DNA of 37,977 bases from Candidatus Tumulicola scandinaviensis. GTDB lineage: Bacteria > Vulcanimicrobiota > Vulcanimicrobiia > Vulcanimicrobiales > Vulcanimicrobiaceae. The stretch's first letter is position 1. The number at the start of each line of letters is the position of its first letter. A model generated the notes under the pieces. It saw only the letters and a list, made by a program, of their open reading frames with translations. It was not told the DNA's origin and searched no databases. Shown here in pieces: positions 9,137 to 17,573 of the stretch. The position numbers were made by a program, and so were the translations under genes. The stretch covers positions 1-37,977 of the forward strand of contig PLLA01000028.1 in assembly GCA_003140835.1 (NCBI GenBank), in the 5' to 3' direction.

Positions 9137-10305
9137 TCAAACGATTTATCGGCAGCGCGCTTTCGGTATGTATGCTTTTGGGGGTCGGGTGTTCCGCCTC
9201 GACCACCGTTCCGTTCGCTACGGGGCAGACGCCGCAAACGGCTCGAACGAAGAAACCCGCGCAATACCTGTACGTTTACAACACCGGATCGCCCGGGTTG
9301 TACGCCGGGCAGTACGCGCGCTACAGCCTGCCGGATATCAAACTTCAGGAAACCACCCTCGCCGATGGGGCGGGAAGTCCGGTCGCCTTCGGAACGACGG
9401 GACTGCCGTATTTCATCGACGAGGCTTCTCAAGGCGGCTTTGCGGTGTATCTGCAGCCCCTCAAGGGCGGCACCGTACCGGCGGTGGAACAGTTCGCCGG
9501 CGTCCCGTGCCAAAGTTCGTCGCTGTCGACCGGCCCGACCGGAAACTTCTACGCGGTTCAGTACTGTTCGGGGAACGTGCTCGAGTTTAAAGCCGGCGCC
9601 GTCAAAGGCGGAAAGGCGAAAAAACCGATCGCAATGTATTCCGGCGGTAATCTCGGCGGCACCGTTGAGCCGACGTATGCGGTCGTCAATCCCAAGGGCG
9701 ACCTTTACGTCGGCGACAACGGCGGAGGCGTGACCTACTTCGCCGCTGGAACCACCAAAGGAACCGTTGCTCTTGCGACCGGGCAAAGCCAAGCCGTCAC
9801 CCAGATGGTCGTTGATTCGAAGGGCGACGTGTGGAGCACGCACTATCCGAGTCCGACGACGGTGTATTTCAAGGATAAAAAGACGTGTATTCCCGACCCG
9901 AGCGGCTCCGTCAAACGCAACGAGCTGGCCGAGGAATTCTCAAACGGCGCACTCGTGAAGCACTTGTACTCGTCGACGAGCGATAGCCCGGTCTACGCTA
10001 CCGACGGTCTCTCGATCGCCGTCGATTCGGCGGGAAGGGTCTACAGCGGGAACCAAAACGCCTCAAACCACGGCGTTCTGGTCGACTTCGATCCAAGTAC
10101 GTCGTGCCCGAACGACGGTCTTTCCTTCATTTTGCCGATTCGCGCGACTCCGCAAGTTGCGGTCGATAAACAAGGGATCTTCTACGTCACCGACTTCAAC
10201 GACAATACAATTTCTGCATACGATGGCGGCTCGAAGACGCTCCGCAAGCAGATAACTCAGAAGACGAGCTTGATCGACATTACGTCGACGGCCATTAATC
10301 CGTAG
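9133..10305 (+). CDS. Beta-propeller lipoprotein
   Basis: A 390-residue exported protein with a lipobox ending at C20 (LLGVGC). It has repeated blades such as YLYVYNTGSPG, GNFYAVQYCSGNVLEF, GDLYVGDNGGGVTYF and GIFYVTDFNDNTISAY, the pattern of an NHL/SMP-30-like propeller. AAGGAG lies 6 nt before ATG 9133, so the start is secure; the ATG overlaps the TGA of the upstream FAD-oxidase relic. Its stop (10303-10305) directly abuts the convergent gene's stop at 10306-10308. No catalytic or ligand residues can be assigned. Ligand binding or surface scaffolding is the cautious guess. Confidence 0.85.
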   Translation: MIKRFIGSALSVCMLLGVGCSASTTVPFATGQTPQTARTKKPAQYLYVYNTGSPGLYAGQYARYSLPDIKLQETTLADGAGSPVAFGTTGLPYFIDEASQGGFAVYLQPLKGGTVPAVEQFAGVPCQSSSLSTGPTGNFYAVQYCSGNVLEFKAGAVKGGKAKKPIAMYSGGNLGGTVEPTYAVVNPKGDLYVGDNGGGVTYFAAGTTKGTVALATGQSQAVTQMVVDSKGDVWSTHYPSPTTVYFKDKKTCIPDPSGSVKRNELAEEFSNGALVKHLYSSTSDSPVYATDGLSIAVDSAGRVYSGNQNASNHGVLVDFDPSTSCPNDGLSFILPIRATPQVAVDKQGIFYVTDFNDNTISAYDGGSKTLRKQITQKTSLIDITSTAINP

Positions 10306-10749
10306 TTACTGTATGTCCGCCAACAGATCCGAATTTTCCGCGTCGTGAACGAATTTCGGTGACTGAAGCAGCTGGTTGAGAGCCTTCGCGCGCTCGATCA
10401 TTTGAGTGGTCGTTGCGTCGGTGGCGCTCGCCGTCAATGCGGGCCGGAGATCGGTCTCCGCTTTTCCGCGCTCCGACGTCGAGAGCGCGCCGCGATTCAA
10501 CTTTGCGTACGCCACCGAAGTTCGCGCGCGCAGCTGTGCCGCTATAAGTTTTTCCGACCAATCGCCGTAACCCTCGAAATCCTCGGCCTTCGACGTGCAC
10601 GCGAGCACGACTTCGGGCCAATCGGACCCGAGCCACGCCCGATCGCAATCGGCCTTCGTATACTGGGAGGTCTGCGCGAACGCGTTCGCCGTGGCTGCGA
10701 CGCATAGCGCCCCGAGAAAAAGTGCGCACCCGGCCTTCGATATTTTCAT
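10306..10749 (-). CDS. Exported hypothetical protein, helical
   Basis: A 147-residue protein with a standard Sec signal peptide (cleavage near ANAFA|Q, residues 23-26). The mature part has CDRAWLGSDWPEVVLAC and long helix-favouring stretches (RARTSVAYAKLNRGALS, MIERAKALNQLLQ), recalling TPR/Sel1-like helical repeats. Two cysteines at about residues 35 and 51 could form a disulphide. No known family is recognised. The gene is tail to tail with the propeller gene with no intergenic base. Confidence 0.65.
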   Translation of the reverse strand: MKISKAGCALFLGALCVAATANAFAQTSQYTKADCDRAWLGSDWPEVVLACTSKAEDFEGYGDWSEKLIAAQLRARTSVAYAKLNRGALSTSERGKAETDLRPALTASATDATTTQMIERAKALNQLLQSPKFVHDAENSDLLADIQ

Positions 10750-10861
10750 CGCAGGTTTCTTTCGGCGCCGTGCCAGGAATTCCTAATCGTAAGTCCGCAG
10801 CAAGCGAAAGGGCGTCTATTTCGTTGCTCAGATGAAAATTCGACCCTGCGAAGGAGACACC

Positions 10862-11350
10862 ATGCGCGCGACTTTCACCACGCTGCTGCTCGCGGTTCTT
10901 GCCACGGTAAGCATCGCCGCGTGCTCCAAATCTTCGAGTTCGACCGCGAGTTCGACCGATCAGTCGGCCACGACGGCGACGGCTTCCGCCGACGCGGTAT
11001 CGAGCGACAACGCAGCTTCGAGCGACGGCGCCGCTTCGGCCGCTCCCGCAGCCGCGACGGGCGCGGCCGGCACGCCGCCGGTATATCCGGGCGCGCTGCC
11101 TGCAGTCCGCCCGGAAGGCGTCGGCATGAAAGCCCCACCCGCGAAAGTGAAGACCTACTCCACGCCGGACGACTTTGCTAAGGTCAAAGCGTGGTATCAA
11201 GCGCAGTTAAAGGGCGCGTCCGAAATGCAGCAGCCGGGAATGGCAAAAACCGAGGATGCATTCCTCGTCGGCCAGGCCGGAAGCGGAATGGTCGTCTTGA
11301 TCCAAAGCTTCAAGGGGAAGACGTGGATCTTGATCGGACCACCGATGTAA
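10862..11350 (+). CDS. Small lipoprotein with Ser/Ala-rich linker
   Basis: A 162-residue lipoprotein with lipobox IAAC (C21). A low-complexity Ser/Ala/Thr/Asp stretch at about residues 22-70 probably tethers the domain away from the membrane. The folded part begins at PPVYPGALPAVRPEG and ends with GMVVLIQSFKGKTWILIGPPM. AAGGAG sits before ATG 10862, which is why I prefer it to the in-frame ATG at 10832. The last 41 bases overlap the end of the convergent cyclodeaminase-family gene. Function is unknown. Confidence 0.75.
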   Translation: MRATFTTLLLAVLATVSIAACSKSSSSTASSTDQSATTATASADAVSSDNAASSDGAASAAPAAATGAAGTPPVYPGALPAVRPEGVGMKAPPAKVKTYSTPDDFAKVKAWYQAQLKGASEMQQPGMAKTEDAFLVGQAGSGMVVLIQSFKGKTWILIGPPM

Positions 11351-12260
11351 GGCCCTCCGATCGTTTCAACACCAGCTTGGCGGCAGCGAGATCCTCAACG
11401 GCCAGGCCCAGCGATTTGAAAACGGTCGTTGCCGATCGCGGCGGCGATGCCACGGCCTTGCCGAACAGTTCGCCGATTTCTGCGTAAATCGCCGCTTTCG
11501 ACAGTATGACGTCGCCCGACTCCTGCGCGGCGGCCGCGCGCGAATCGACCAGTACGGTCGCCGCCATCGCTTCGTCATCGAGTTCGCGCCAGTCCGGCCG
11601 ATTGGCGCCGACGGCGTTGACGTGCGCGCCTGGCTTGAGCCACGCACCCCGCAACACCGGTTCGCGCGCGCTGGTCACGACCACGACCACGTCGGCACCT
11701 CGTACCGCGCTCTCCGCGTCCATCGCTTTCGCACCCCGCTCGCGCGCGAAACGCTCGGCGTGTTCGGGCGTGCGGCTCCAAACGCGGATTTCGGAAAACT
11801 CGGCGACGTGCGAGAGCGCTTCGACGTGCGCGTGGGCCTGCACGCCGCTTCCGAGCAGTGCGAGCACCCGGCTTCCCTCGGGCATGAGATATTTGGTTGC
11901 GGCGGCAGAAACCGCGGCCGTGCGCATTTCGGTAATCAGCCGGCCATCCATCGCGGCCAGCGGCTCGCCCGTGCGCGCGTTGAAAAGAACGATCACACCG
12001 TTGTGCGTCGCGAACCCGGTGCCTTCGTTGCCGGGATAGAAACTCACGAGCTTCGCGCCCATGACATCGTCGCTCGCCGCCGGCATGACCCCGAAGTAGC
12101 GCTTATTCGTTTCGATCGTTAGGATCGAACGCACCGGCTGCACGACGTTCCCGCTCGAGAACGCCGCCAACGCGCTTTCCATGGCATCGATGAGCGGCTT
12201 CCAATCCAGCAGCGCACGCACGCGCTCTTCGTCGAGGTACATCATCCGGCGGTCCTCCAT
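11310..12260 (-). CDS. Ornithine cyclodeaminase / mu-crystallin family NAD(P)-dependent enzyme
   Basis: A 316-residue cytoplasmic protein of the OCD/mu-crystallin family, whose members include ornithine cyclodeaminase, alanine dehydrogenase and ketimine reductase. The Rossmann nucleotide loop is GSGVQAHAH at residues 137-145. K70 lies in the conserved GAKLVSFYPGN block and R113 in EMRTAAVSAA. Later segments (VNAVGANRPDWRELD, DSRAAAAQESGDV) fit the family well. The exact substrate cannot be told from sequence. The start at 12260 has a nearby alternative at residues 6-7. It follows the barrel-like gene on the same strand by about 12 bp, so the two are probably co-transcribed. Confidence 0.9.
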   Translation of the reverse strand: MEDRRMMYLDEERVRALLDWKPLIDAMESALAAFSSGNVVQPVRSILTIETNKRYFGVMPAASDDVMGAKLVSFYPGNEGTGFATHNGVIVLFNARTGEPLAAMDGRLITEMRTAAVSAAATKYLMPEGSRVLALLGSGVQAHAHVEALSHVAEFSEIRVWSRTPEHAERFARERGAKAMDAESAVRGADVVVVVTSAREPVLRGAWLKPGAHVNAVGANRPDWRELDDEAMAATVLVDSRAAAAQESGDVILSKAAIYAEIGELFGKAVASPPRSATTVFKSLGLAVEDLAAAKLVLKRSEGLTSVVRSRSTSSP

Positions 12261-12272
12261 GAAATCATGGTC

Positions 12273-13067
12273 TTAGAGGGTGATCTTCGCGCCGAAGACC
12301 AGCGTCGTGGCCCGCGCGTTCGACGGAAAGGATGCGCGCGAACCCGTAGACAGCGACGATTCGGCGCGGACATACCCTTCGAGCGCTGCATTGAAATCGT
12401 GGGTCAGCGAAGCGGAAAGACGGGTCGAATACGGTGCCAACCGCCCGGCGCCGGCAAACTGCTGTTGAATCGCGTAACCGGTTTCGACTCGCCACCGGCC
12501 GCCGGTATCGAGCGGAAACGTTACGTAGGGAGCGATCTGCAAAAACGTCTGCGGCAACTGGGCAGCCGACTGATACGTGTTTTGCGAAAGTTTGAAAACC
12601 AGTCGGAAGCGGCGCGCGGGAGCCTGCGTTCCACGAAGAATTCGGCCTCCAAAGAACCAGCTGTCGGAAAGGTACGAGCTGTGGTAGGCGCCCGACGTAC
12701 CGATCGGATGCTGGTAAGCGTACCCCGCACGCGGCTCGGTCCGTTCGTATCCATCGTCGTCAAAGAGCTGCACGCGCAAGTCCAGAGCGTCGGTTGCCGC
12801 TCGATAGCCCTGATTGGAGGTGGTGTCGACGTCGTCGACGCCGGCGTCGTCCGGCGAATGAACGTATGCCCTGGAAAGCTTCATCCGCAGGTTCATCTTC
12901 TTGTTCGCGATGGGCTTGTATTGTGCGGCGGCAGACACACGGCCCGCCGCCGAACACGATGGGTTTCCGGAAATGCAGAGCGTGTACGTAGGCTCGAGCA
13001 CCAGCGCGATGCTATGCGGGCCGGCCGCGTTCGCGCGCGACGGCCAAATCGCGACGATGAGGATCAA
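12273..13067 (-). CDS. Outer-membrane beta-barrel-like protein
   Basis: A roughly 264-residue exported protein with signal peptidase I cleavage near RANA|AGPH. It is rich in alternating amphipathic strands (GYAYQHPIGTSGAYHSSYLSD, FLQIAPYVTFPLD, WRVETGYAIQQQF, TTLVFGAKITL), as in small outer-membrane barrels, and it ends in a hydrophobic strand. The start is unsure: TTG 13067 is the only canonical codon in frame, but the upstream in-frame residues SSRRLGTG would give the signal its positive n-region. It lies between phosphoesterase copy 2 (stop 13111) and the cyclodeaminase-family gene, probably in one minus-strand operon. It may be a porin or an envelope-stress protein. Confidence 0.6.
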   Translation of the reverse strand: MILIVAIWPSRANAAGPHSIALVLEPTYTLCISGNPSCSAAGRVSAAAQYKPIANKKMNLRMKLSRAYVHSPDDAGVDDVDTTSNQGYRAATDALDLRVQLFDDDGYERTEPRAGYAYQHPIGTSGAYHSSYLSDSWFFGGRILRGTQAPARRFRLVFKLSQNTYQSAAQLPQTFLQIAPYVTFPLDTGGRWRVETGYAIQQQFAGAGRLAPYSTRLSASLTHDFNAALEGYVRAESSLSTGSRASFPSNARATTLVFGAKITL

Positions 13068-13110
13068 CCCGGTACCGAGCCGGCGGCTCGATACCGGGTG
13101 CTCGCCTGAC

Positions 13111-14493
13111 TTATTCGGTGTCAGGAGGGCGACGATCGAGCGCCTGATGCAAGAAGAAATTCTGGTTGATGCTGGCGTGAATCAGCTTGAACGGCCGCGG
13201 CGGCTGCGAGAAGTCGAAGCAGTCTGCCTCAGGAGAGGTCGCGCGCGAGTCGCTTGCGGTTAAGCGCGGCAGCCCGAACTGATCCTCGACGAACCGCAGA
13301 ATACTGCCGTGCTCGTACTGAACGTGCGACACGTACTTCTGCTTGGCGTACGGCGAAATGATGATGAGCGGCAAGCGCATGCCCAAACCGTCGTAGTCCA
13401 CGTACGGCGGCGCGACGTGATCGTACCAGCCGCCGTAGTCGTCCCACATGATGAAGATCGCCGTCGAGTTCCAATATTTGGATTTGCCGATCGCGTTGAC
13501 CAGCGACGTCACCCACGCCGGTCCGGTGTTCGATCCGCAACCCGCATGGTCCGAGTTTTCGCAGGTGGGCGTGATCCACGACACCGTGCGGAGATTACTG
13601 TTGACGTCGGAAAGAAATTGCGATTGCGGCGTGATGATGTCCGTACTCCAGTCGGGTCCGTACCGGATGTGTTTGATGGCTTGATACGCGCTCCAGATAT
13701 TACCGTCGCCTTGCAGGCTCGCCGTGTAAAATCCCCACGAAAGGCCGGCCGTGTCGAGTTCGTCGCCGAGCGTCTGGTTGTCGAAGCATGCCTGGATTCG
13801 CGGACCGTATTGCCGCGGAGGATTCGTCGTCACCGTGGTGATCTTATCGCCGGTTCCGCCGTCGCATCCCCACCAGTTGTCGGGATAGTTCACCGCGGAG
13901 CTCGCCTGTCCGGCAATGATGTATTGATGCGAGATGAAGCTGCTGGCATCGAAGTTCGACGCGAACATCCGATCCGCCACCACGTATTGCTTGCCCATTT
14001 CGAAGTACGGTTTCGACTCGGTGTGCGGCACGTAGCTGTACTGCGGATAGGGCGGACAGTTGCGTTGGCACCCTTCGAATTCTTTATTAAAGCCGTCCAT
14101 TTTACAGTTCGTCCCTGGAACGCCGCCCTGGCCGTCGCAGGCCGAGAAGAACGCCCCCGAGCTATGATCGATATCCCAGGTCGTTTCCAGACCGACCGGG
14201 CCAAGCGTTACCTTTTGCCCGCTGCTTGTGTAGCCGTACGGCTTGGTGTCCGCGCCCGGAAAACCCTGAAGTAAGTTGTCGAAACTACGATTTTCTTGAA
14301 CGATAATGACGACGTGCTGAATCTTGCCGCTGGCTTTGGAGCGGAAAGCGCCGAATCCACCGGCTGGGTGGGACGGATTTGCCGCCGGCAAGTTCGTTGA
14401 GGGTGACGATCCGGTGGTTCCGCCGCACGACGCTATCAATAGCGTCATCGCCGCGGCTAAGAGCACGCGGCCGGGATATCCGAGACATCGCAT
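13111..14493 (-). CDS. Phosphoesterase-family lipoprotein, copy 2
   Basis: A 460-residue lipoprotein (lipobox IASC, C23). [17 protein letters not shown] carries E67/N68, predicted to bind metal as in Francisella AcpA. SSFISHQYIIAGQ holds the likely nucleophile serine, and MWDDYGGWYDHV is the second metal motif. It has an extra cysteine-containing insert (ACDGQGGVPGTNCKMDGF) that it shares with copy 3, so the two form a subgroup. A nine-base G run on the plus strand (C9 on the coding strand) separates its Shine-Dalgarno from the ATG. It probably heads a minus-strand operon with the barrel-like and cyclodeaminase-family genes. Confidence 0.92.
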   Translation of the reverse strand: MRCLGYPGRVLLAAAMTLLIASCGGTTGSSPSTNLPAANPSHPAGGFGAFRSKASGKIQHVVIIVQENRSFDNLLQGFPGADTKPYGYTSSGQKVTLGPVGLETTWDIDHSSGAFFSACDGQGGVPGTNCKMDGFNKEFEGCQRNCPPYPQYSYVPHTESKPYFEMGKQYVVADRMFASNFDASSFISHQYIIAGQASSAVNYPDNWWGCDGGTGDKITTVTTNPPRQYGPRIQACFDNQTLGDELDTAGLSWGFYTASLQGDGNIWSAYQAIKHIRYGPDWSTDIITPQSQFLSDVNSNLRTVSWITPTCENSDHAGCGSNTGPAWVTSLVNAIGKSKYWNSTAIFIMWDDYGGWYDHVAPPYVDYDGLGMRLPLIIISPYAKQKYVSHVQYEHGSILRFVEDQFGLPRLTASDSRATSPEADCFDFSQPPRPFKLIHASINQNFFLHQALDRRPPDTE

Positions 14494-14510
14494 TTGGGGG
14501 GGGGTCTCCT
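14494..14510 (-). promoter_or_regulatory. Ribosome-binding site with C9 tract in the spacer (possible phase-variation element)
   Basis: Read on the minus strand, AGGAG (14506-14510) is followed by A, nine C (14496-14504) and AA before ATG 14493. The 12-nt spacer is longer than the usual 5-9. Slippage in the C tract would change the spacer length and so translation efficiency without altering the protein. This is a recognised mechanism for variable surface proteins in other bacteria; here it is inference from one sequence. Confidence 0.5.
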
Positions 14511-14653
14511 AATAAAATATTTGGATGAGGTCACCGACCCTTACGACGAAAGCGACCAGAATCCCCGACCAGCCTAAGGCCGCAAATCGCTTACAAGACC
14601 GGGTTTTGTGAAACGGCGTACCCTACTGGCGTGAAGCTTATGAGGAGCGGTCT

Positions 14654-15545
14654 ATGAAGCGAATGGAATTGTTGCAAGGTGCAGCAGCACTGGGATTATT
14701 CTGCGCGACGACGTCGAGCGGCGCCAGAGCGTCGGGCAAGCCGGCAACCGCGGCTGCGCTGACCCCGCCGGAGGCTGGGGTCCCGGTCGCGTTTTTGTTA
14801 TCGGAAGGCGCGGTAATGATCGACTTTGCCGGGCCCTGGGAAGTGTTTCAAGACGCTCGGGTTGCCACGCAGCCAGCCTGCCTTTCAGATCTATACGGTC
14901 GCCGAAACGACCCAGCCGCTCGCGATCAGCGGCGGCGTCAAACTGATCCCACAGTTCGACCTCGCGCACGCGCCCGCGCCGAAAGTTGTGGTCGTTCCGG
15001 CGCAGTCGCCGCCGACGCCGTCGGTAAAGGATTGGCTCCGTACGGTGGCGCGTCAGACCGACGTGATCATGTCGGTTTGTACCGGCGCGTTTGTGCTTGC
15101 CGAGGCGGGCCTGCTGAACGGCCACAATGCGACGACGCACCACGGCTCGTTCGTGACGCTGGCGATGGACTATCCGCAGATCACGGTGAAACGCGGCGCT
15201 CGATTCGTCGACGAGGGCGCAATCGCGACGTCCGCCGGGCTGTCGGCCGGCATCGACTTGGCGCTGCACGTCGTCGAGCGGTACTACGGCGGCGACACCG
15301 CGAGCCTGACGGCATACTACATGGAATACGCCGGCCAGGGCTGGTTAAACGCCGGCTCCAACGTGGCTTATGCGAAACCGCCAACCTCGGTGGCCGGCCA
15401 TCCGATCTGCCCGGTGTGCTGGATGGACGTGGATCGGAACGGCGCACCGACGTCGACCTACCGCGGCAAAGCGTACTATTTCTGCATGCCTGCGCACAAG
15501 CAGCGGTTCGACGCCGCCCCCGCACTGTTCTTGGACGCCGGATGA
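14654..15545 (+). pseudogene. Exported DJ-1/PfpI-family protein with C-terminal YHS-like domain, one frameshift
   Basis: The N-terminus (MKRMELLQGAAALGLFCATTSSGARA) looks like an export signal. The DJ-1/PfpI fold follows: VPVAFLLSEGAVMIDFAGPWEVF, then DVIMSVCTGAFVLAEAGLLNG, whose cysteine in SVCTGAF matches the family's nucleophilic elbow. The C-terminal segment HPICPVCWMDVDRNG with YYFCMPAHKQRFDA resembles a YHS metal-binding domain. The frame moves by +1 at about 14850-14885, so no single reading covers both parts. ATG 14654 is preceded by GAGGAG. The TGA stop overlaps the AraC ATG (ATGA at 15542-15545). It could be a real inactivating insertion, a sequencing error or, less likely, recoding. 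Confidence 0.7.
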
Positions 15546-16405
15546 CGCCACCCGAAGATACCGTCGCGCCGGCGGAGACGATCTTCCCCGCCGGCTATTT
15601 TACCGGCCAAACGGAATCGTGGCGTACGGCCGGTGTGATTCTTTCCGAAGTGCGGCATGCGACCGGCAAGGCGGTGCCTCCGCATCGCCACCAATCCGCG
15701 TATTTCAGTCTTTTGCTCGAAGGTGCGTATGCCGAGCGCGACCCCGGTTTCGACATCGTTTACGAGCCCTACACGCTCGTCTTTCACGACGCCCGTACGC
15801 TTCACGAAGACCAGATGTTCACGGCCAGCCGGTTCTTTGCCGTCGAGTTGCTGTCGCCGTGGGATGGCGTCATTGCTGAACTCGGCGGCGCCCGGGCGAA
15901 CGCTTTCGAACTTCACGGCGAGGATCCGGTGTGGCTCGTGTTGCGACTCTATCGCGAACATCACGCCCGCTCTGCGGCGGCCGACTCCGCCGTCGAGGAT
16001 CTCGTCTACCAACTCTGCGCGCACGTCTCCCCGCGTCCCGAAGACGACGCCGGCGAGCCGCCTTGGCTTCGCGACGTCGAGTCGGCGGTGCGCGATCGCT
16101 TCCGCGAACCGGTCGATCTGCCCGCCGCCGCCGCTCGCGCGGGCGTGCATCCAGCGCACCTCTGCCGCGCGTTTCGCCGATTTCGAGGACGCACGATCTC
16201 CGACGCAATTTTGGGCCTGCGCATTCAATACGTCTGCCGCCGTCTGATCGAAAGCGACGATTCGCTCAGCACGATCGCGCTCGAGTGCGGCTTCGCCGAT
16301 CAAAGCCACATGAGCAACGCCTTCAAACGCGTCACTGGCCGGTCGCCCGGCGCGCATCGCCGCGACGAACGCGCGAATCCCGTTTGCAGGGGAAGCGAGC
16401 CCTAG
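15542..16405 (+). CDS. AraC-family transcriptional regulator
   Basis: A 287-residue cytoplasmic regulator. The N-terminal part (PPHRHQSAYFSLLLEGAYAE) looks like a cupin-type ligand-sensing domain. The C-terminal 100 residues hold the two helix-turn-helix motifs of AraC proteins: VDLPAAAARAGVHPAHLCRAF and LSTIALECGFADQSHMSNAF, then KRVTGRSPGAHRR. I chose ATG 15542 because it overlaps the DJ-1 stop as ATGA, suggesting translational coupling. The DJ-1 N-terminal frame happens to stay open into this gene, but the cupin-type domain here is complete, so this is not a split GlxA-type fusion. The neighbouring DJ-1 gene is a plausible target; no operator was identified. Confidence 0.88.
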   Translation: MTPPEDTVAPAETIFPAGYFTGQTESWRTAGVILSEVRHATGKAVPPHRHQSAYFSLLLEGAYAERDPGFDIVYEPYTLVFHDARTLHEDQMFTASRFFAVELLSPWDGVIAELGGARANAFELHGEDPVWLVLRLYREHHARSAAADSAVEDLVYQLCAHVSPRPEDDAGEPPWLRDVESAVRDRFREPVDLPAAAARAGVHPAHLCRAFRRFRGRTISDAILGLRIQYVCRRLIESDDSLSTIALECGFADQSHMSNAFKRVTGRSPGAHRRDERANPVCRGSEP

Positions 16406-16527
16406 TCAAGCACTTCCGCAGTGGCGGCCACTGGTCGGTCCGAGGCTACTCAGCTCGGCACGGCGGTACCCGGGTGCGGCATCGGTGGTGAGCCTCAAAA
16501 ACCCTAGCTATTAAGGAGTTTGATAAC

Positions 16528-17019
16528 GTGCGTTTACCCCTTCTCCTAGCAACGGGCGCACTTGCTGCCGGCCTGGCAGCGTGCTCTTCGGGCGGCGGCT
16601 CGCAGGCGCTCCCCGGCGGTCCTCAGAGCGTGGCTCCGATGTCCCGTCACGCGGCGCAACTCGTGGCCGTCGGCGCCCAGCGCGACGCATCGTGCCCCAC
16701 CACCGACTTCGTGTGCGTAACGGTCAACCATGCAAGTGGCGGTTCGGTCGGCATTTGCGTGTCGAGCACCGGCTCGTGCGGCGGCACCCTGTCGCCTTAC
16801 AAGTGGAAATCAAAGATCACCTCACTAAAGGGCAAGAAATTCACAAAGTTCAAAGTCACCATCAGTCCGAACCCGGGTAACCCGGTAACCGACGCGTTTA
16901 CCGAGCGCAAGCCGATCAAGTCCAGCAAGGGCAACTACAAGTGGACGCAAACCGTCACTGCGTGCCCGCAGCCGTCGGGTAGCTGCCTGACGGGCAGTAT
17001 CGGGATCGCGACCAGCTAG
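16528..17019 (+). CDS. Small lipoprotein, hypothetical
   Basis: A 163-residue lipoprotein starting at GTG 16528, with AAGGAG about 10 nt upstream. The lipobox is LAAC (C19). The mature part has three or more cysteine pairs (SCPTTDFVC, GICVSSTGSC, ACPQPSGSC) and Lys-rich, Ser/Thr-rich strands (KFTKFKVTISPNPGNP), suggesting a small disulphide-bonded beta fold. I do not recognise a family. It ends upstream of a strong bidirectional terminator. Confidence 0.75.
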   Translation: MRLPLLLATGALAAGLAACSSGGGSQALPGGPQSVAPMSRHAAQLVAVGAQRDASCPTTDFVCVTVNHASGGSVGICVSSTGSCGGTLSPYKWKSKITSLKGKKFTKFKVTISPNPGNPVTDAFTERKPIKSSKGNYKWTQTVTACPQPSGSCLTGSIGIATS

Positions 17020-17054
17020 TCGGTCGTAGGTCGGGGGCTTTCGCTCCCGGACAG

Positions 17055-17090
17055 AAAAAGGCTCGGCGCTCCGCCGAGCCTTTTTCTTTC
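17055..17090. terminator. Bidirectional intrinsic terminator
   Basis: A 9-bp perfect stem GGCTCGGCG (17060-17068) / CGCCGAGCC (17072-17080) with a 3-nt loop. It is flanked by AAAAA on the left and TTTTT plus CTTT on the right. The T tract serves the plus-strand lipoprotein gene, and the A tract serves the minus-strand gene ending at 17096. Confidence 0.92.
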
Positions 17091-17095
17091 TGCCG

Positions 17096-17470
17096 TTACG
17101 GCAGGCCGTGAACTTGAATCCTCAACGGCGAATAGCCGAGTTGAAAGTAGTAGAACTGGCTCGGCTTGACTTTTTTCGGCAACAACCCGTGGCTGAAGAC
17201 GGTCACGCCTCCCTGCAACTCCTGGGCCGTGAAACCGTGCCGGAGCAGGACCGCGCGGCTCTGGCTGACGCTTTGTGCCTTGATCGCGCTTACCATGAGC
17301 TTCAAGTCTTGCGGCGAGGCTTGGATGGCCGCTTGCGCCGACGCGGCGGTGGTTTGAAGATGCTGCAACTCGGCGGCTTGGGTGGCCGACATCGTCGCGG
17401 CCGTCGCGGTGCCTGCGGCCAACGCGCTCCCGACGATCAAGAGCGACATGACCATTGCGGATAATTTCAT
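17096..17470 (-). CDS. Small exported hypothetical protein
   Basis: A 124-residue protein with a signal peptide (MKLSAMVMSLLIVGSALAAGTATAA). The mature half is a helical Gln/Ala-rich region (QAAELQHLQTTAASAQAAIQA) followed by a more beta-like C-terminus ending FQLGYSPLRIQVHGLP. I chose ATG 17470 because GGAG lies 9 nt upstream; the in-frame ATG at 17485 overlaps that site. Family unknown. It ends next to the shared terminator. Confidence 0.65.
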   Translation of the reverse strand: MKLSAMVMSLLIVGSALAAGTATAATMSATQAAELQHLQTTAASAQAAIQASPQDLKLMVSAIKAQSVSQSRAVLLRHGFTAQELQGGVTVFSHGLLPKKVKPSQFYYFQLGYSPLRIQVHGLP

Positions 17471-17573
17471 ACGTTCACGCTCCATGCTATTTCGCGCCGC
17501 CCAATGGGGCGCTCGGCCGCTTTACCGCTCGGGATAAGCCAAACCCTTTTGCGTCTTACGCAATGCGCCCGTA

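Noticed and set aside
13309-14274. 321-codon plus-strand frame opposite phosphoesterase copy 2
   Set aside because: It is antisense to a clear coding gene, shows Arg/Val-rich composition without motifs, and is typical of GC-rich shadow frames.
14654-16405. One 583-codon protein fusing DJ-1 and AraC (GlxA-like)
   Set aside because: Beyond about residue 75 the frame reads non-DJ-1 sequence; the real DJ-1 core is in the +1 frame and AraC has its own start and N-terminal domain.
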